From NCBI GenBank assembly GCA_944381575.1, contig CALWLS010000001.1, forward strand, positions 62,001 through 126,000: a stretch of 64,000 nucleotides of DNA, read 5' to 3'. Every line of letters begins with the position of its first letter. The stretch's first letter is position 1. Shown here piece by piece: positions 54,641-64,000 of this stretch. The notes beneath the pieces were generated by a model, which worked only from the letters and a program-made list of their open reading frames with translations, was not told the DNA's origin and ran no database searches. A program made the translations under genes and the position numbers. Origin of the DNA: an uncultured Lachnospiraceae bacterium (lineage in GTDB: Bacteria > Bacillota > Clostridia > Lachnospirales > Lachnospiraceae).

Positions 54641-55603
54641 ATGAACGGATATATTGAAAATGACGAGATACCTGTATTCCTTATCAACGGGTTCCTTGAA
54701 GCCGGAAAAACGTCATTTATCGCATATACGATGTCGGAGGAATACTTTCACATAGAAGGGCCGACCATCCTTATCCTGTGTGAGGAAGGGGAGGTCGCCT
54801 ATGATCCGAGGCTTTTAAAGCGCGAGGATACGACGGTAATCGCCGTGGAAAATGAAGACAGGCTTACGAAGGAATATTTTGAGGCGCTCCAGAAGGAATA
54901 CGGGCCTGAACGCGTTATCATAGAATATAACGGAATGTGGAAAGACCCGGGAGAGCTTGTATTTCCGGATAAGTGGGTAATGTACCAGCAGCTTACCATC
55001 ATGGACGGTTCTACCCTTGGGACCTATCTTGCCAATATGAAGGCTCTTATGGGGCCAATGTTAAAGAATTCGGAGCTCTGTATAGTAAACCGCTGTGATG
55101 ATATTCCTGAGGAAAAGCTTCTGGACTATAAACGCAAGCTGAGGCCTATGCTTTTTAAGGGCTCCACCGTTATCATGGAGAACAGATACGGGGAGATAGA
55201 GCTTGAGGTGCTTGACGAGGAGCTGCCTTATGATGTAAGCGGAGATACGGTCATCATATCCGATGAGGATTACGGAGTATGGTTCATAGACGCCAAGGAT
55301 TATCCCGCAAGATATCTTGGAAAAACGGTGGAGTTCAGGGCTCAGATACTTAAGCCCGCAAGTCTTGATAAAGATGAATTCGTGCCTGTAAGGATGGTAA
55401 TGACATGCTGTGAGGCGGATATGCAGCCGCTTGGATACATAGCTTCATACAGCGGGATCGACGCCTTTAAAGACGGCGACTGGGTCATGGTACAGGCGGA
55501 GTTTTCATTAAAGGAACACAGAGAATATGAGGGAGAAGGCCCTTACCTGACGGTAAAAAAGCTTACCCGGACAGGTGAAGCAAAGGGGCCGGCAGGATTT
55601 TGA
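54641..55603 (+). CDS. Second CobW-like GTPase fused to a DUF1980-like domain
   Basis: 320 aa. The N-terminal half is a P-loop domain with the altered Walker A GFLEAGKTSF (Glu in place of the usual Gly), IIEYNGMW in place of IIExSG, and NRCDDIP as G4. The zinc Cys motif CxCC is missing; only one Cys (LCEEGEVAY) remains there. The C-terminal half (YPARYLGKTVEFRAQILKP, FVPVRMVMTCCEADMQPLGY) resembles the DUF1980/TIGR03943 domain that usually accompanies DUF318 permeases, but no permease is nearby. Probably a functional partner of the preceding metal chaperone; role unknown. Confidence 0.7.
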   Translation: MNGYIENDEIPVFLINGFLEAGKTSFIAYTMSEEYFHIEGPTILILCEEGEVAYDPRLLKREDTTVIAVENEDRLTKEYFEALQKEYGPERVIIEYNGMWKDPGELVFPDKWVMYQQLTIMDGSTLGTYLANMKALMGPMLKNSELCIVNRCDDIPEEKLLDYKRKLRPMLFKGSTVIMENRYGEIELEVLDEELPYDVSGDTVIISDEDYGVWFIDAKDYPARYLGKTVEFRAQILKPASLDKDEFVPVRMVMTCCEADMQPLGYIASYSGIDAFKDGDWVMVQAEFSLKEHREYEGEGPYLTVKKLTRTGEAKGPAGF

Positions 55604-56271
55604 CAGCTTTCGGTATGGATCTTGAAAACTGGAACATAATAACAGAGCCAGGTACATCCGACGTTGAGGTGAAAAGGTCGCATTTTATCTGCGCCCTGAA
55701 AAGGGTAAAGAACGAAGAGGAGGCCAGGGAATTCATCAATTCGGTACGCAGGGAGCATTTTGATGCAAGACACAATTGTTTTGCCATGCGCATCGGAAGG
55801 CCGGGAAACGTATTTGAAAGGTCCGGCGACGATGGAGAGCCCCAGGGAACTGCGGGAAAGCCCATGCTGGAGATCCTTAAGGGCAGGGGGCTTTACGATA
55901 TCTGCGCTGTTGTGACAAGATATTTCGGAGGGACACTGCTTGGCACAGGGGGACTTGTAAGGGCGTATTCCGACTCACTGAAGGAGGCGGTAGAGGCTTC
56001 CGGTATATCAAGGGTATCAAGGGGCTTAAAAGTAGCGGTAAAATGTGATTACCAGTCAGCCGACAGGATAAAAAGATATGCGCTGAACGCTTCCATACCC
56101 GTAATTTCGGAGGAATATGGAGAGGCCTGCTCTTTTACATATATTGTGGCGGAGGGCGCTGAAGACGGATTCTTAAGTAAGATCACGGAGCTAAGCCTCG
56201 GCAGGGCAGAGACGGACATACTGGGAGAAGTCCTTTATTACGGCGTGGACAGGCCGGTCATATATGAATGA
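55600..56271 (+). CDS. YigZ/IMPACT-family protein (UPF0029)
   Basis: 223 aa: RSHFICALKRVKNEEEAREF, ARHNCFAMRIG, SGDDGEPQGTAGKPML and TRYFGGTLLGTGGLVRAYSDS are the family core, followed by the DUF1949 C-terminal domain. Bacterial YigZ is linked loosely to translation or proline peptidase activity; the function is unsettled. The TTG at 55600 overlaps the previous stop (TTGA); ATG 55615 is the alternative start. Confidence 0.88.
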   Translation: MTAFGMDLENWNIITEPGTSDVEVKRSHFICALKRVKNEEEAREFINSVRREHFDARHNCFAMRIGRPGNVFERSGDDGEPQGTAGKPMLEILKGRGLYDICAVVTRYFGGTLLGTGGLVRAYSDSLKEAVEASGISRVSRGLKVAVKCDYQSADRIKRYALNASIPVISEEYGEACSFTYIVAEGAEDGFLSKITELSLGRAETDILGEVLYYGVDRPVIYE

Positions 56272-56296
56272 GGCTTTTTGAAAGAGGTAGGATGAG

Positions 56297-56482
56297 ATGA
56301 TCAACTTTCAGGAAGAAATAAAGAGATTCAAGCCATCGCTTGACGTAGACAGTATAGAGGACGCCATAAGCGGTATAGATCTTACTGATATGAACGACCT
56401 TATGGTGCAGCTGGTGGAGAACGCCTCCGCTTACAGTGAAACAAGAAATATAAATTACAAAGACCTGACAGATGAGATATAG
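56297..56482 (+). CDS. Small conserved-looking hypothetical protein
   Basis: 61 aa, acidic (INFQEEIKRFKPSLDVDSIE, DLTDMNDLMVQLVENA), predicted helical with no membrane segment. A good RBS (GAGGTAGGATGAG) precedes the ATG and its end overlaps the next start by 11 bp, so it is probably translated and coupled to the TPR protein. Family not recognised. Confidence 0.65.
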   Translation: MINFQEEIKRFKPSLDVDSIEDAISGIDLTDMNDLMVQLVENASAYSETRNINYKDLTDEI

Positions 56483-57776
56483 ACCGGATCTTATAAAAAT
56501 TTCAAAGGCTTATTATAACAGGGGGCTTGAGAGAGCAAAGCTCAACGATCTGTCCGGAGCAGCAGTCTATCTGAAAAAATCACTCATATACGATAAGTAC
56601 AGGACTGAGGCGAGAAATCTTCTTGGACTCATATTCTATGAGTCGGGAGAAACGGCGGACGCCATAGTACAGTGGGTTGTGAGCATAAATCTCGATCCCC
56701 GTGATAATGACGCGGACAGATATCTTGACGAGATACAGAGAAAGCCCGGGGTGTTAAGCGAGGCTTCAGCCCTCGTAAGGCGTTTCAACCAGGCCCTTGA
56801 GATAGCCCAGAACGGCGGAGAGGATTTTGCTATGGTGGAGCTTTCCGACATTACGAGGAAAAAGCCCAACTATATCAAAGCCCAGCTGCTGCTCGCCATA
56901 CTTTACATGCAGGCCGGGGAACACATCAAGGCCGGTAAGGCGCTGATGGCTGTCCTTGATATCGACAGAAACCATCCGCAGGCCACCATTCTCATGGATG
57001 AGGTAAAGAGGGCTACCGGAAAGGCTGAAGTGGAGAGAGCAAAGCTTAAGAACGCCTACAGCCACAGGGAGCTGGAGGAGGGAGACGTCATAATCCCAAA
57101 GACAAGGGCCGGGACAAGTCTCGATAAGGTGGTGATATATATAACCGCCGGCATAATCATCGGCCTTGTAAGCTTTTACCTGCTTATACTTCCTTCCGTA
57201 AGGAGGATATATAACAGAGCCTTAAATGACAGTATTATCCAGAACTCTGCCGAGCTTTCGGATGTGAACGCCAGATATTCGGAGCTGAGCGACAGCTATG
57301 ACGAGCTTAACGCCGAGTTTCAGGACGTCAGCCAGAGGCTGAACGCCTACGAGGAGCAGAATATCAACTTTACGTCGGCATATGAAAGCCTTAACAGCAT
57401 AATAAGCGACTGTGCAGCCGGAAATTATGAGGCGGCCGCTGATAAATACCTGCAGCTTGACAGATCTATAATAACCTCGGAGCCTCTGATAAGCCAGCTT
57501 CAGGAGGCGGACAGGCTCATGCTTAACGACGGCTTTACGGCCATATCCGAAATGGGCACCGCTCAGTGGAACGGAGGAAATCTTTCTGCTGCTGAAAATT
57601 ATTACAGGCTTGCCCTTAACATAAAGCCGGATGATCCTGAGGTAATGTTCCTTTTAGCAAGACTTTTGCAGTCACAGGACAGGATCAGCGAGGCAAATGA
57701 GATATTTGACAAGATAGTCGGAGAGCATCCGGAGAGCCCGTACGCTCAGCGTTCGATAGACGCAAGAGGTTATTGA
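56472..57776 (+). CDS. TPR-repeat membrane protein
   Basis: 434 aa. N-terminal TPR repeats (about 5-190: YYNRGLERAKLNDLSGAAVY, ARNLLGLIFYESGETADAI, KAQLLLAILYMQAGEHIKAG), one membrane helix (VVIYITAGIIIGLVSFYLLIL, about 217-240), a coiled coil (about 255-300) and further TPRs at the C-terminus (AENYYRLALNIKPDDPEVMF). The TPRs at both ends place scaffold surfaces on the two sides of the membrane. A scaffold for an envelope process is likely; partner unknown. Confidence 0.8.
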   Translation: MRYRPDLIKISKAYYNRGLERAKLNDLSGAAVYLKKSLIYDKYRTEARNLLGLIFYESGETADAIVQWVVSINLDPRDNDADRYLDEIQRKPGVLSEASALVRRFNQALEIAQNGGEDFAMVELSDITRKKPNYIKAQLLLAILYMQAGEHIKAGKALMAVLDIDRNHPQATILMDEVKRATGKAEVERAKLKNAYSHRELEEGDVIIPKTRAGTSLDKVVIYITAGIIIGLVSFYLLILPSVRRIYNRALNDSIIQNSAELSDVNARYSELSDSYDELNAEFQDVSQRLNAYEEQNINFTSAYESLNSIISDCAAGNYEAAADKYLQLDRSIITSEPLISQLQEADRLMLNDGFTAISEMGTAQWNGGNLSAAENYYRLALNIKPDDPEVMFLLARLLQSQDRISEANEIFDKIVGEHPESPYAQRSIDARGY

Positions 57777-57791
57777 TATTTAGGAGAGTAT

Positions 57792-59624
57792 ATGATTTCA
57801 AAAAGAGAAGATATAAGAAACATAGCCATAATAGCCCATGTTGACCATGGCAAGACTACTCTTGTGGACGCCCTGTTAAAGCAGAACGGCGTATTCAGGG
57901 AGAACCAGGAGGTCGCTGAAAGGGTCATGGACTCAAACGATATTGAGAGGGAGAGGGGAATAACCATCCTTTCAAAAAATACCGCCATCAATTATAAGGG
58001 CTATAAGATAAATATAGTCGATACGCCGGGCCACGCGGATTTCGGCGGAGAGGTAGAACGTGTCCTTAAGATGGTGGACGGAGTCGTTCTGCTGGTGGAC
58101 GCCTTTGAGGGGCCTATGCCTCAGACAAGATTCGTACTGGGAAGGGCCATGGAGCTTGATCTTCCAGTGGTGGTATGCATCAACAAGATAGACCGCGACG
58201 GAGCAAGGCCTCAGGAGGTCGTGGATGAGGTCCTTGAGCTTTTACTTGAGCTAGGTGCTTCCGATGAGCAGATCGACTGTCCGTTTGTATACGCTTCCGC
58301 AAGAGCAGGAGCCTCAAGTCTTGATCCGGCTGAGCCGGGCAAGGATATGCAGCCGCTCCTTGATACGATAATCAATTACATCCCATGTCCTACGGGAGAT
58401 CCGGACGCTCCTCTGCAGATGCTCATATCCACCATAGATTATAATGACTATGTGGGAAGGATAGGCGTAGGAAAGGTAAGCAACGGAAAGATACGCGTAA
58501 ATCAGCAGGTAGTTCTGTGCAACCACCACGATCCTGATAAAATGATCAGGACAAAGGTTTCAAAGCTTTACGAGTTCAACGGCCTTAACAGGGTAGAGAC
58601 CGAGGAGGCCGAAATAGGCTCCATCGTGGCTGTTTCAGGCATACCTGAGATCCATATAGGCGATACCATATGTGCTCCGGAAAACATCGAGGCAATTCCT
58701 TTCCAGAAGATCTCCGAGCCGACCATCGCCATGTATTTCATGGTCAATGATTCACCGCTTGCGGGCACCGAGGGAAAATATATAACCTCAAGACATATAA
58801 GGGACAGGCTCTACAGGGAGCTCAATACGGACGTTTCCCTCAGAGTGGAGGATACGGAGAGCGCGGACTGCTTTAAGGTCTCAGGAAGAGGAGAACTGCA
58901 TCTTTCCGTGCTCATAGAGAATATGCGCAGGGAGGGCTATGAATTTGCCGTTTCCAAGGCGGAGGTGCTCTATAAGACCGATGAGAACGGTAAAAGGCTT
59001 GAGCCTATGGAAAAATGCTATATAGACGTGCCGGATGATTATTCGGGAGCAGTTATACAGAAGCTTACCCAGCGAAAGGGAGATCTCCTCAGTATGAACC
59101 CTAACGGCTCAGGGACCACAAGGCTTGAGTTCGAGATACCTTCAAGAGGACTCATCGGCTACAGGAACGACTTCCTTACCGATACAAAGGGAACGGGAGT
59201 CATGAACACTGCCTTTGAGGGCTACGGCCCTTACAAGGGAGACCTTTCCTACAGAAGCACGGGCTCCATCATTTCCTGCGAAAAGGGAGAGGCGGTCACC
59301 TACGGACTGTTTAACGCCCAGGAAAGGGGCATACTGTTCATAGGGCCTGGTGAGAAGGTATATAACGGCATGGTGGTAGGACAGTCGCCAAAGACGGAGG
59401 ATGTGGAGATAAATGTCTGCAAGACCAAGAAGCTCACCAACACAAGAGCCTCGGGCTCGGACGACGCGCTTCATCTCACGCCGCCTAAGATCATGTCCCT
59501 GGAGCAGTGCATGGATTTTATAGATACCGACGAGCTTTTAGAGGTGACTCCTAAATCCTTAAGGATCAGGAAAAAGATACTTGATCCGCTTTTAAGGAAG
59601 AGAGCTTCGTTTAAAAAGGGCTGA
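57792..59624 (+). CDS. typA: Ribosome-associated GTPase TypA/BipA
   Basis: 610 aa translational GTPase of the EF-G type that helps 50S assembly and growth under stress. G1 AHVDHGKTT, the switch motif [13 protein letters not shown]3 [14 protein letters not shown]4 NKIDRDGA, domain II and the TypA-specific C-terminus ([40 protein letters not shown]). GGAGAG precedes the ATG. Length is standard. Confidence 0.97.
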   Translation: MISKREDIRNIAIIAHVDHGKTTLVDALLKQNGVFRENQEVAERVMDSNDIERERGITILSKNTAINYKGYKINIVDTPGHADFGGEVERVLKMVDGVVLLVDAFEGPMPQTRFVLGRAMELDLPVVVCINKIDRDGARPQEVVDEVLELLLELGASDEQIDCPFVYASARAGASSLDPAEPGKDMQPLLDTIINYIPCPTGDPDAPLQMLISTIDYNDYVGRIGVGKVSNGKIRVNQQVVLCNHHDPDKMIRTKVSKLYEFNGLNRVETEEAEIGSIVAVSGIPEIHIGDTICAPENIEAIPFQKISEPTIAMYFMVNDSPLAGTEGKYITSRHIRDRLYRELNTDVSLRVEDTESADCFKVSGRGELHLSVLIENMRREGYEFAVSKAEVLYKTDENGKRLEPMEKCYIDVPDDYSGAVIQKLTQRKGDLLSMNPNGSGTTRLEFEIPSRGLIGYRNDFLTDTKGTGVMNTAFEGYGPYKGDLSYRSTGSIISCEKGEAVTYGLFNAQERGILFIGPGEKVYNGMVVGQSPKTEDVEINVCKTKKLTNTRASGSDDALHLTPPKIMSLEQCMDFIDTDELLEVTPKSLRIRKKILDPLLRKRASFKKG

Positions 59625-59645
59625 AGCCGCGGAGAGCTTTGAGAT

Positions 59646-60470
59646 TTGGAAGTCAGAAATAAAAAATTCATAGCGGAGCTTGGAAAGAAGCCGAGGCTCA
59701 GGAAGGAATCCGGGCTGTATATAATAGACGGACCTAAAATGGCAGGTGAGATAGATCCTAAAGACGCCGAGGAGATATTTGTGACAGAGGATTTTCTGAG
59801 CTCACCGCATTTAAGGGAATGTGAAAGACTTTTAAGGGAAAAGCCGTACTCAGTTATCAGCCCTTCGGAGATGAAAAGGCTTTCCGATACCGTGACCCCT
59901 CAGGGCATACTTGTGGCAGCAAGGCAGAAAAGGTATAAGGGCATGGCTGGCTTTATGGAAGCTGTGCTTTCCTATGGTAAAAGACTTAAGGCAGAGCCCT
60001 TTATGCTCATACTTGAGACACTTCAGGATCCGGGAAATCTCGGTACCATCATAAGGGCCGGAGAGGCTGCGGGAGTGACGGGGATAATCGCTGATGAGCT
60101 TACGGTGGATCTTTATTCCCCAAAGGTGGTGCGTTCTACCATGGGCGCCATCCTGAGGCTTCCGTATTATACGGCTGCAGATCTTAAAAAGACTGTGTTA
60201 TCACTGAAAAACGGAGATCATACCGGAGGAATTGGCCTTAAGGTCTACGCCGCAAGGCTTGACGGGGCAGTGGAGTATTATAAGGCTGATTTCAGGTGTC
60301 CCTGTGCCGTCATGATAGGAAATGAGTCCAGGGGACTGAGCACAGAGCTTTCAGATACAGCGGATAAGGGGATAGTCATACCAATGCCCGGAAGGACGGA
60401 GTCCTTAAACGCCGCGGTGGCAGCCGCAGTCATAAGCTTTGAGGCGGCAAGACAGAGAACGGGCCGATAA
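59646..60470 (+). CDS. SpoU/TrmH-family RNA 2'-O-methyltransferase
   Basis: 274 aa. SPOUT-fold motifs: LQDPGNLGTIIRAGEAAGV (motif 1), MIGNESRGLS (motif 2) and IPMPGRTESLNAAVAAAV (motif 3), after an N-terminal substrate-binding domain (FIAELGKKPRLRKESGLYIIDG). It methylates rRNA or tRNA ribose; the exact target is unclear. The TTG start at 59646 is supported by GGAGAG nine bases upstream. Confidence 0.9.
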   Translation: MEVRNKKFIAELGKKPRLRKESGLYIIDGPKMAGEIDPKDAEEIFVTEDFLSSPHLRECERLLREKPYSVISPSEMKRLSDTVTPQGILVAARQKRYKGMAGFMEAVLSYGKRLKAEPFMLILETLQDPGNLGTIIRAGEAAGVTGIIADELTVDLYSPKVVRSTMGAILRLPYYTAADLKKTVLSLKNGDHTGGIGLKVYAARLDGAVEYYKADFRCPCAVMIGNESRGLSTELSDTADKGIVIPMPGRTESLNAAVAAAVISFEAARQRTGR

Positions 60471-60545
60471 GTGCAGTAAGTGCGGGATTATTTTTAAAAA
60501 GTATGATATAATATTTATTTACAAAATGAGAAAAAAGGAGAAGGC

Positions 60546-60854
60546 ATGAGCGGAAAGCATAAATATTCGCCCAGAAAGACCGGGACTATAATTGACAGTG
60601 TACATATTGTCATAAGTGCTGCCGTGACGATCATGGCGTTGTTCGCGATATTTGATCCTTCAAGGTTCATGTTCCTGTTTCCTTTGATATTTGCCCTTGC
60701 GGCCCTGCTCTTCGGGGTGACAGGCTGGTACAACATGACTGCGTTCCAGCGAAACTCCCAGAGAAAGGCGGCGGGGATAGCGTACATCATCGTGGCGATA
60801 TTACTTGCGGTGCTGTTTGCGGTGAGCGCAGTCTCCATATGGGGACATAATTAA
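60546..60854 (+). CDS. Small integral membrane protein (hypothetical)
   Basis: 102 aa with a basic N-terminus (MSGKHKYSPRKTG) and three hydrophobic helices (about 20-36, 42-62, 78-96). AAAAAAGGAG precedes the ATG and a TATAAT lies at 60507-60512, so it may begin its own transcript running into rpoD 35 bp downstream. Function unknown; resembles small DUF6637-type membrane proteins seen in Lachnospiraceae, from memory only. Confidence 0.7.
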   Translation: MSGKHKYSPRKTGTIIDSVHIVISAAVTIMALFAIFDPSRFMFLFPLIFALAALLFGVTGWYNMTAFQRNSQRKAAGIAYIIVAILLAVLFAVSAVSIWGHN

Positions 60855-60889
60855 GCTTTTATTTGTGAAACGAAAGGCAGGCCGGACTT

Positions 60890-62068
60890 ATGGAAAACAA
60901 AGAGAAATTTTTAGAAAGAGTAGATAAGCTTACGGAATATGCCAGAGCCAACAACAATACCATAGATTATGACGAGATATCCAGAGAGTTTAAGGATGAC
61001 CTTAACGCAGATCAGATGGATAAGCTGTATTCACTGCTCGAATCAAAGGGCATAGATATAGTCAGCTCCGAAAATGACAGGGACACAGACCTCCTCAACG
61101 ATGATTTCAGCAACATCGATTTCGATAAGTTAGACAGCGGAGACGATATCCTTTCTGATGATTTTTCCGACGACAAGTTCGATGACAAGGATCTTGAGGA
61201 AAATATCGATCTTGACGCCGTGGATCTTTTGGAGGGCGTGGGCACCGATGATCCCGTAAGGATGTATCTCAAGGAGATAGGAACTGTGCCTCTGCTTTCA
61301 GCTGAGGAGGAGATAGAGCTCTCAAAGAGAAAGGCCGAAGGCGACGAGTATGCAAAGGAGAGGCTGATAGAGGCCAACTTAAGGCTTGTGGTAAGTATAG
61401 CCAAAAGATATACCGGAAGAGGCATGAGCTTCCTTGACCTCGTCCAGGAAGGCAATCTCGGACTGATAAAGGGAGTCGAGAAATTCGACTATACCAAGGG
61501 ATTCAAGCTTTCTACCTACGCTACATGGTGGATCAGGCAGTCCGTGACAAGAGCCTTAGCTGATCAGGCGAGGACAATAAGAGTCCCGGTACACATGGTG
61601 GAGACCATAAATAAAATGTCCAAGATGCAGAGGAAGCTTACTCTGGAGCTTGGATATGAGCCAAGCATACCTGAGCTTGCCAAGGCCCTCGACATGACTG
61701 AGGATAAGGTCATGGAGATCATGCAGATAGCAAGGGAGCCGGCTTCACTGGAAACGCCAATAGGCGAGGAGGATGATTCCAATTTAGGGGATTTCGTAGC
61801 GGATTCCAATGTGGTTACTCCTGAGCAGAATGTTGAGTCAGTAATGCTCAGGGAGCAGATAGATACCCTGCTCGGAGACCTTAAGGAGAGGGAGAGACAG
61901 GTCATAGTCTTAAGATTCGGACTTGAGGACGGCCATCCTCACACTCTCGAGGAGGTCGGCAAGGAATTCAATGTAACAAGGGAGAGGATAAGGCAGATAG
62001 AGGCCAAGGCCTTAAGAAAGCTGCGTAATCCTGTGAGATCCAAGAGGATCAGGGATTTCCTTCAATGA
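60890..62068 (+). CDS. rpoD: Primary RNA polymerase sigma factor (sigma-70/RpoD)
   Basis: 392 aa. Acidic region 1.1 (residues 1-115), region 1.2 ([21 protein letters not shown]), region 2 with -10 recognition ([17 protein letters not shown]), region 3 and region 4.2 with the -35-binding helix-turn-helix ([20 protein letters not shown]). No large spacer between 1.2 and 2, as usual for Firmicutes. The consensus TTGACA/TATAAT promoters in the window fit its expected specificity. Overlaps queH by ATGA. Confidence 0.97.
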   Translation: MENKEKFLERVDKLTEYARANNNTIDYDEISREFKDDLNADQMDKLYSLLESKGIDIVSSENDRDTDLLNDDFSNIDFDKLDSGDDILSDDFSDDKFDDKDLEENIDLDAVDLLEGVGTDDPVRMYLKEIGTVPLLSAEEEIELSKRKAEGDEYAKERLIEANLRLVVSIAKRYTGRGMSFLDLVQEGNLGLIKGVEKFDYTKGFKLSTYATWWIRQSVTRALADQARTIRVPVHMVETINKMSKMQRKLTLELGYEPSIPELAKALDMTEDKVMEIMQIAREPASLETPIGEEDDSNLGDFVADSNVVTPEQNVESVMLREQIDTLLGDLKERERQVIVLRFGLEDGHPHTLEEVGKEFNVTRERIRQIEAKALRKLRNPVRSKRIRDFLQ

Positions 62069-62736
62069 ATAACAGAAATTATCAAAAAGAGCTGGACAGG
62101 CTCATTGAGGACATCGCTGGACAGGGCGTAAGGCCGAGGCTTCTGATACACAGCTGCTGCGCGCCCTGCTCTTCCTATGTGATGGAATATCTGTCAAAGT
62201 TTTTTGATCTTACCATGTTCTTTTATAACCCGAACATGGACAGCTCTGAGGAATATATCAAAAGGGCAAATGAATTAAGACGCCTGATAGATGAGACAGG
62301 CATGTCTGAAAGGATAAGGCTCGTTATAAGCGATTATACTCCGGAGGATTTTGAAAGCATTGCAGCGGGGCACGAACAGGATCCCGAGAGGGGAGAAAGA
62401 TGCTTAAGATGCTACAGACTGAGGCTTGAAAAAACCGCCTCATATATGCAGAGCTACAATCTTACGCATCCTGAGGAAAAATACGATTATTTTGCCACTA
62501 CCCTAACCCTGAGCCCCCTTAAAAGCGCCGAGGCGCTTAACGACATAGCGCTTCAGCTGTCGGAACAGTACAGCGTAAAATGCCTTGAAACGGATTTTAA
62601 AAAGCGCGGGGGCTATAAGCGCAGCATAGAGCTTTCAAAGGAGTACGGGCTGTACAGGCAGGATTACTGCGGCTGCAGGTATTCTAAAAGAGCGGCGGAG
62701 CTGAGACGGGCTTCAAAGCTCGCCATGGCTGAATGA
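62065..62736 (+). CDS. queH: Epoxyqueuosine reductase QueH
   Basis: Last step of queuosine synthesis (reduces epoxyqueuosine in tRNA). 223 aa with the QueH Cys set: [12 protein letters not shown] near residue 30, [12 protein letters not shown] in the middle and [10 protein letters not shown] near the end, ligands of a 4Fe-4S cluster plus metal. [17 protein letters not shown] is another family mark. Starts within the rpoD stop. Confidence 0.92.
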   Translation: MNNRNYQKELDRLIEDIAGQGVRPRLLIHSCCAPCSSYVMEYLSKFFDLTMFFYNPNMDSSEEYIKRANELRRLIDETGMSERIRLVISDYTPEDFESIAAGHEQDPERGERCLRCYRLRLEKTASYMQSYNLTHPEEKYDYFATTLTLSPLKSAEALNDIALQLSEQYSVKCLETDFKKRGGYKRSIELSKEYGLYRQDYCGCRYSKRAAELRRASKLAMAE

Positions 62737-62828
62737 TCCGTCCATCATGGGAAAAGCATTATTAAACATATAATAAAAAGATGCGCATTGACACGCATCG
62801 ATCAATAAACACCACGGAGGTATTTGAA

Positions 62829-63689
62829 ATGAGTGAACAGTGTACTCCGGTAGACTGCGAAAGCTGCGGCATCGACTGCAGTTCAAGGATGGCGGGAGAG
62901 AATCCTGATTTCTCCGCGCATCTTTCCAAGGGTTCATCAGTAAAACATGTATATGCCGTAATGAGCGGCAAGGGCGGCGTAGGAAAGTCCCTCGTCACCA
63001 CAATGCTCGCATGTGCATTTGCAAAGGCAGGACACAGGACGGCAATACTTGATGCCGACATAACTGGACCTTCCATCCCTAAGGCGTTCAATGTGGACAG
63101 GGACGGGCTTAAGGTGACGGATGACCAGCTCATGGTGCCGGTAGAAAGCAAGAACGGCATCAGAATAATATCGGCAAACCTGCTCCTTGACAATGAGAGC
63201 GATCCGATCATATGGAGGGGCGCGCTCATAGCTTCAGCGGTAAAGCAGTTCTATGAGGAGACTCTCTGGGAGGATATAGATTACATGTTTGTGGATATGC
63301 CGCCGGGAACAGGCGACGTTCCTCTTACCGTATTCCAGTCTCTTCCCGTCGAGGGCATCATAATGGTAACAAGTCCTCAGGACCTTGTTTCGATGATAGT
63401 CGGAAAGGCAGTAAATATGGCCAAGATGATGGCCAAGCCGGTTATCGGAGTCGTGGAAAACATGTCCTATTACGAGTGTCCTGACTGCGGCAAAAAGCAC
63501 AGCATATTCGGGGACAGCCATATTGACGATGTAGCGCAGAAGTTCGGGCTTTCAGTGCTTGCAAAGCTGCCGATAGATACCAAGACGGCTGAGCTTATCG
63601 ACCAGGGAAGGGCCGATGAGATCGATACTACGCCTATGGATAAGGCTGTGGACGTTATAACCACCATAGCTAAGTTTGGCTCCAAATAA
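62829..63689 (+). CDS. Mrp/NBP35-family P-loop ATPase (Fe-S carrier)
   Basis: 286 aa. GGAGG at 62816-62820 sets the start at ATG 62829; the longer frame from 62781 is rejected. An N-terminal Cys cluster (C-x4-C-x2-C-x3-C: CTPVDCESCGIDC) can hold a 4Fe-4S cluster. Then deviant Walker A SGKGGVGKS, DADITGPSIPKAF, FVDMPPGTGDVPLTV and the conserved C-x2-C motif YECPDCGKKH for dimeric cluster binding. Role: assembly or transfer of Fe-S clusters. Confidence 0.92.
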   Translation: MSEQCTPVDCESCGIDCSSRMAGENPDFSAHLSKGSSVKHVYAVMSGKGGVGKSLVTTMLACAFAKAGHRTAILDADITGPSIPKAFNVDRDGLKVTDDQLMVPVESKNGIRIISANLLLDNESDPIIWRGALIASAVKQFYEETLWEDIDYMFVDMPPGTGDVPLTVFQSLPVEGIIMVTSPQDLVSMIVGKAVNMAKMMAKPVIGVVENMSYYECPDCGKKHSIFGDSHIDDVAQKFGLSVLAKLPIDTKTAELIDQGRADEIDTTPMDKAVDVITTIAKFGSK

Positions 63690-63718
63690 TTGACCGGTTC
63701 AGATCGGAGATCTGCATA

Positions 63719-64000
63719 ATGATGAAAAAGATACTTGTTGCGGGCGGCGCTGGATATATAGGCTCGCATATCTGTGTAGAGCTTTTGAACGAGGGCTATG
63801 AGACTGTTTCCGTCGATAACCTTTATAATTCCTCGGACGTTTCAATGAAGAGGGTCGAGGAGATAACAGGAAAAAAGCTTAAGTTTTACAGGGCTGATTT
63901 TCTTATGGAGGATGTCATTACGGACATCTTTGAAAAAGAAAGACCTGACGCCGTTATCATGTGCGCTGGCTATAAGGCGGTGGGAGAATCAGTGGTAAAG
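63719..64000 (+). CDS. galE: UDP-glucose 4-epimerase, N-terminal part (cut by window end)
   Basis: 94 codons run open to the last base. The product begins MMKKILVAGGAGYIGSHICV, the NAD-binding GxxGxxG of extended short-chain dehydrogenases, followed by VDNLYNSS and MCAGYKAVGES, both close to GalE (which has FAGLKAVGES). GGAG at 63706-63709 supports ATG 63719 (tandem ATGs). It interconverts UDP-glucose and UDP-galactose. Confidence 0.88.
   Translation, partial: MMKKILVAGGAGYIGSHICVELLNEGYETVSVDNLYNSSDVSMKRVEEITGKKLKFYRADFLMEDVITDIFEKERPDAVIMCAGYKAVGESVVK

Overview
The window is a chromosomal segment of a low-to-mid-GC anaerobic Firmicute, most probably a member of the Lachnospiraceae (Clostridia). 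Supporting signs are the gene set (Rex, a GerW-type sporulation protein, RqcH, QueH, a giant acyl-CoA dehydratase activase-like protein, methionine gamma-lyase, surface proteins with clostridial cell-wall-binding repeats), strong GGAGG ribosome binding sites, consensus sigma-A promoters and many translationally coupled ATGA/TAATG overlaps. Genus and species cannot be read from the sequence alone. No tRNA, rRNA, CRISPR array, prophage or insertion sequence was recognised.

Layout. 1-5129: end of an unknown gene, then a complete branched-chain amino acid ABC importer (livKHMGF). 5198-7972: minus-strand AI-2E-family permease and cardiolipin synthase. 8228-11385: a beta-CASP metallo-hydrolase, RNase HI and a secreted cell-wall-binding protein. 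11386-13857: terminator, CIRCE-like operator and groES-groEL. 13860-17487: an AT-rich accessory island holding a three-gene HipB/HipS/HipT-like toxin-antitoxin operon behind three 18-bp operator palindromes, followed by a decaying cluster (LysR regulator without its DNA-binding domain, carboxymuconolactone decarboxylase-like protein, cupin remnant). 17573-21633: a 1326-residue surface protein with a G9 tract near its 5' end that looks like a phase-variation switch. 21887-24488: methionine gamma-lyase and a 5'-truncated MATE gene. 24595-26941: rex-acpS-alr. 27052-35624: a housekeeping run (yebC, rqcH, yicC, gmk, rpoZ, rimO, pgsA, cinA-C, DUF2953, gerW). 35660-39748: threonine biosynthesis (hom, thrC) and a MATE transporter. 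39749-40440: a gene-free convergent gap with a very long hairpin. 40441-44817: the 1458-residue activase-like protein. 45040-46601: a rhomboid-like membrane protein coupled to a XerD-like protein that has lost three of six catalytic residues. 46602-53432: greA-like, MATE, pncB, ileS. 53452-57776: two G3E-type P-loop GTPases (one with a His-rich metal-binding tract), a YigZ protein, a small hypothetical and a TPR membrane protein. 57792-64000: typA, a SpoU methyltransferase, a small membrane protein, rpoD, queH, an Mrp/NBP35 ATPase and the start of galE.

Most of the window is core genome. The material deserving a second look is the split Hip toxin-antitoxin operon with its operator array, the phase-variable surface protein, the catalytically degenerate recombinase next to a rhomboid-like protein, and the paired G3E GTPases.
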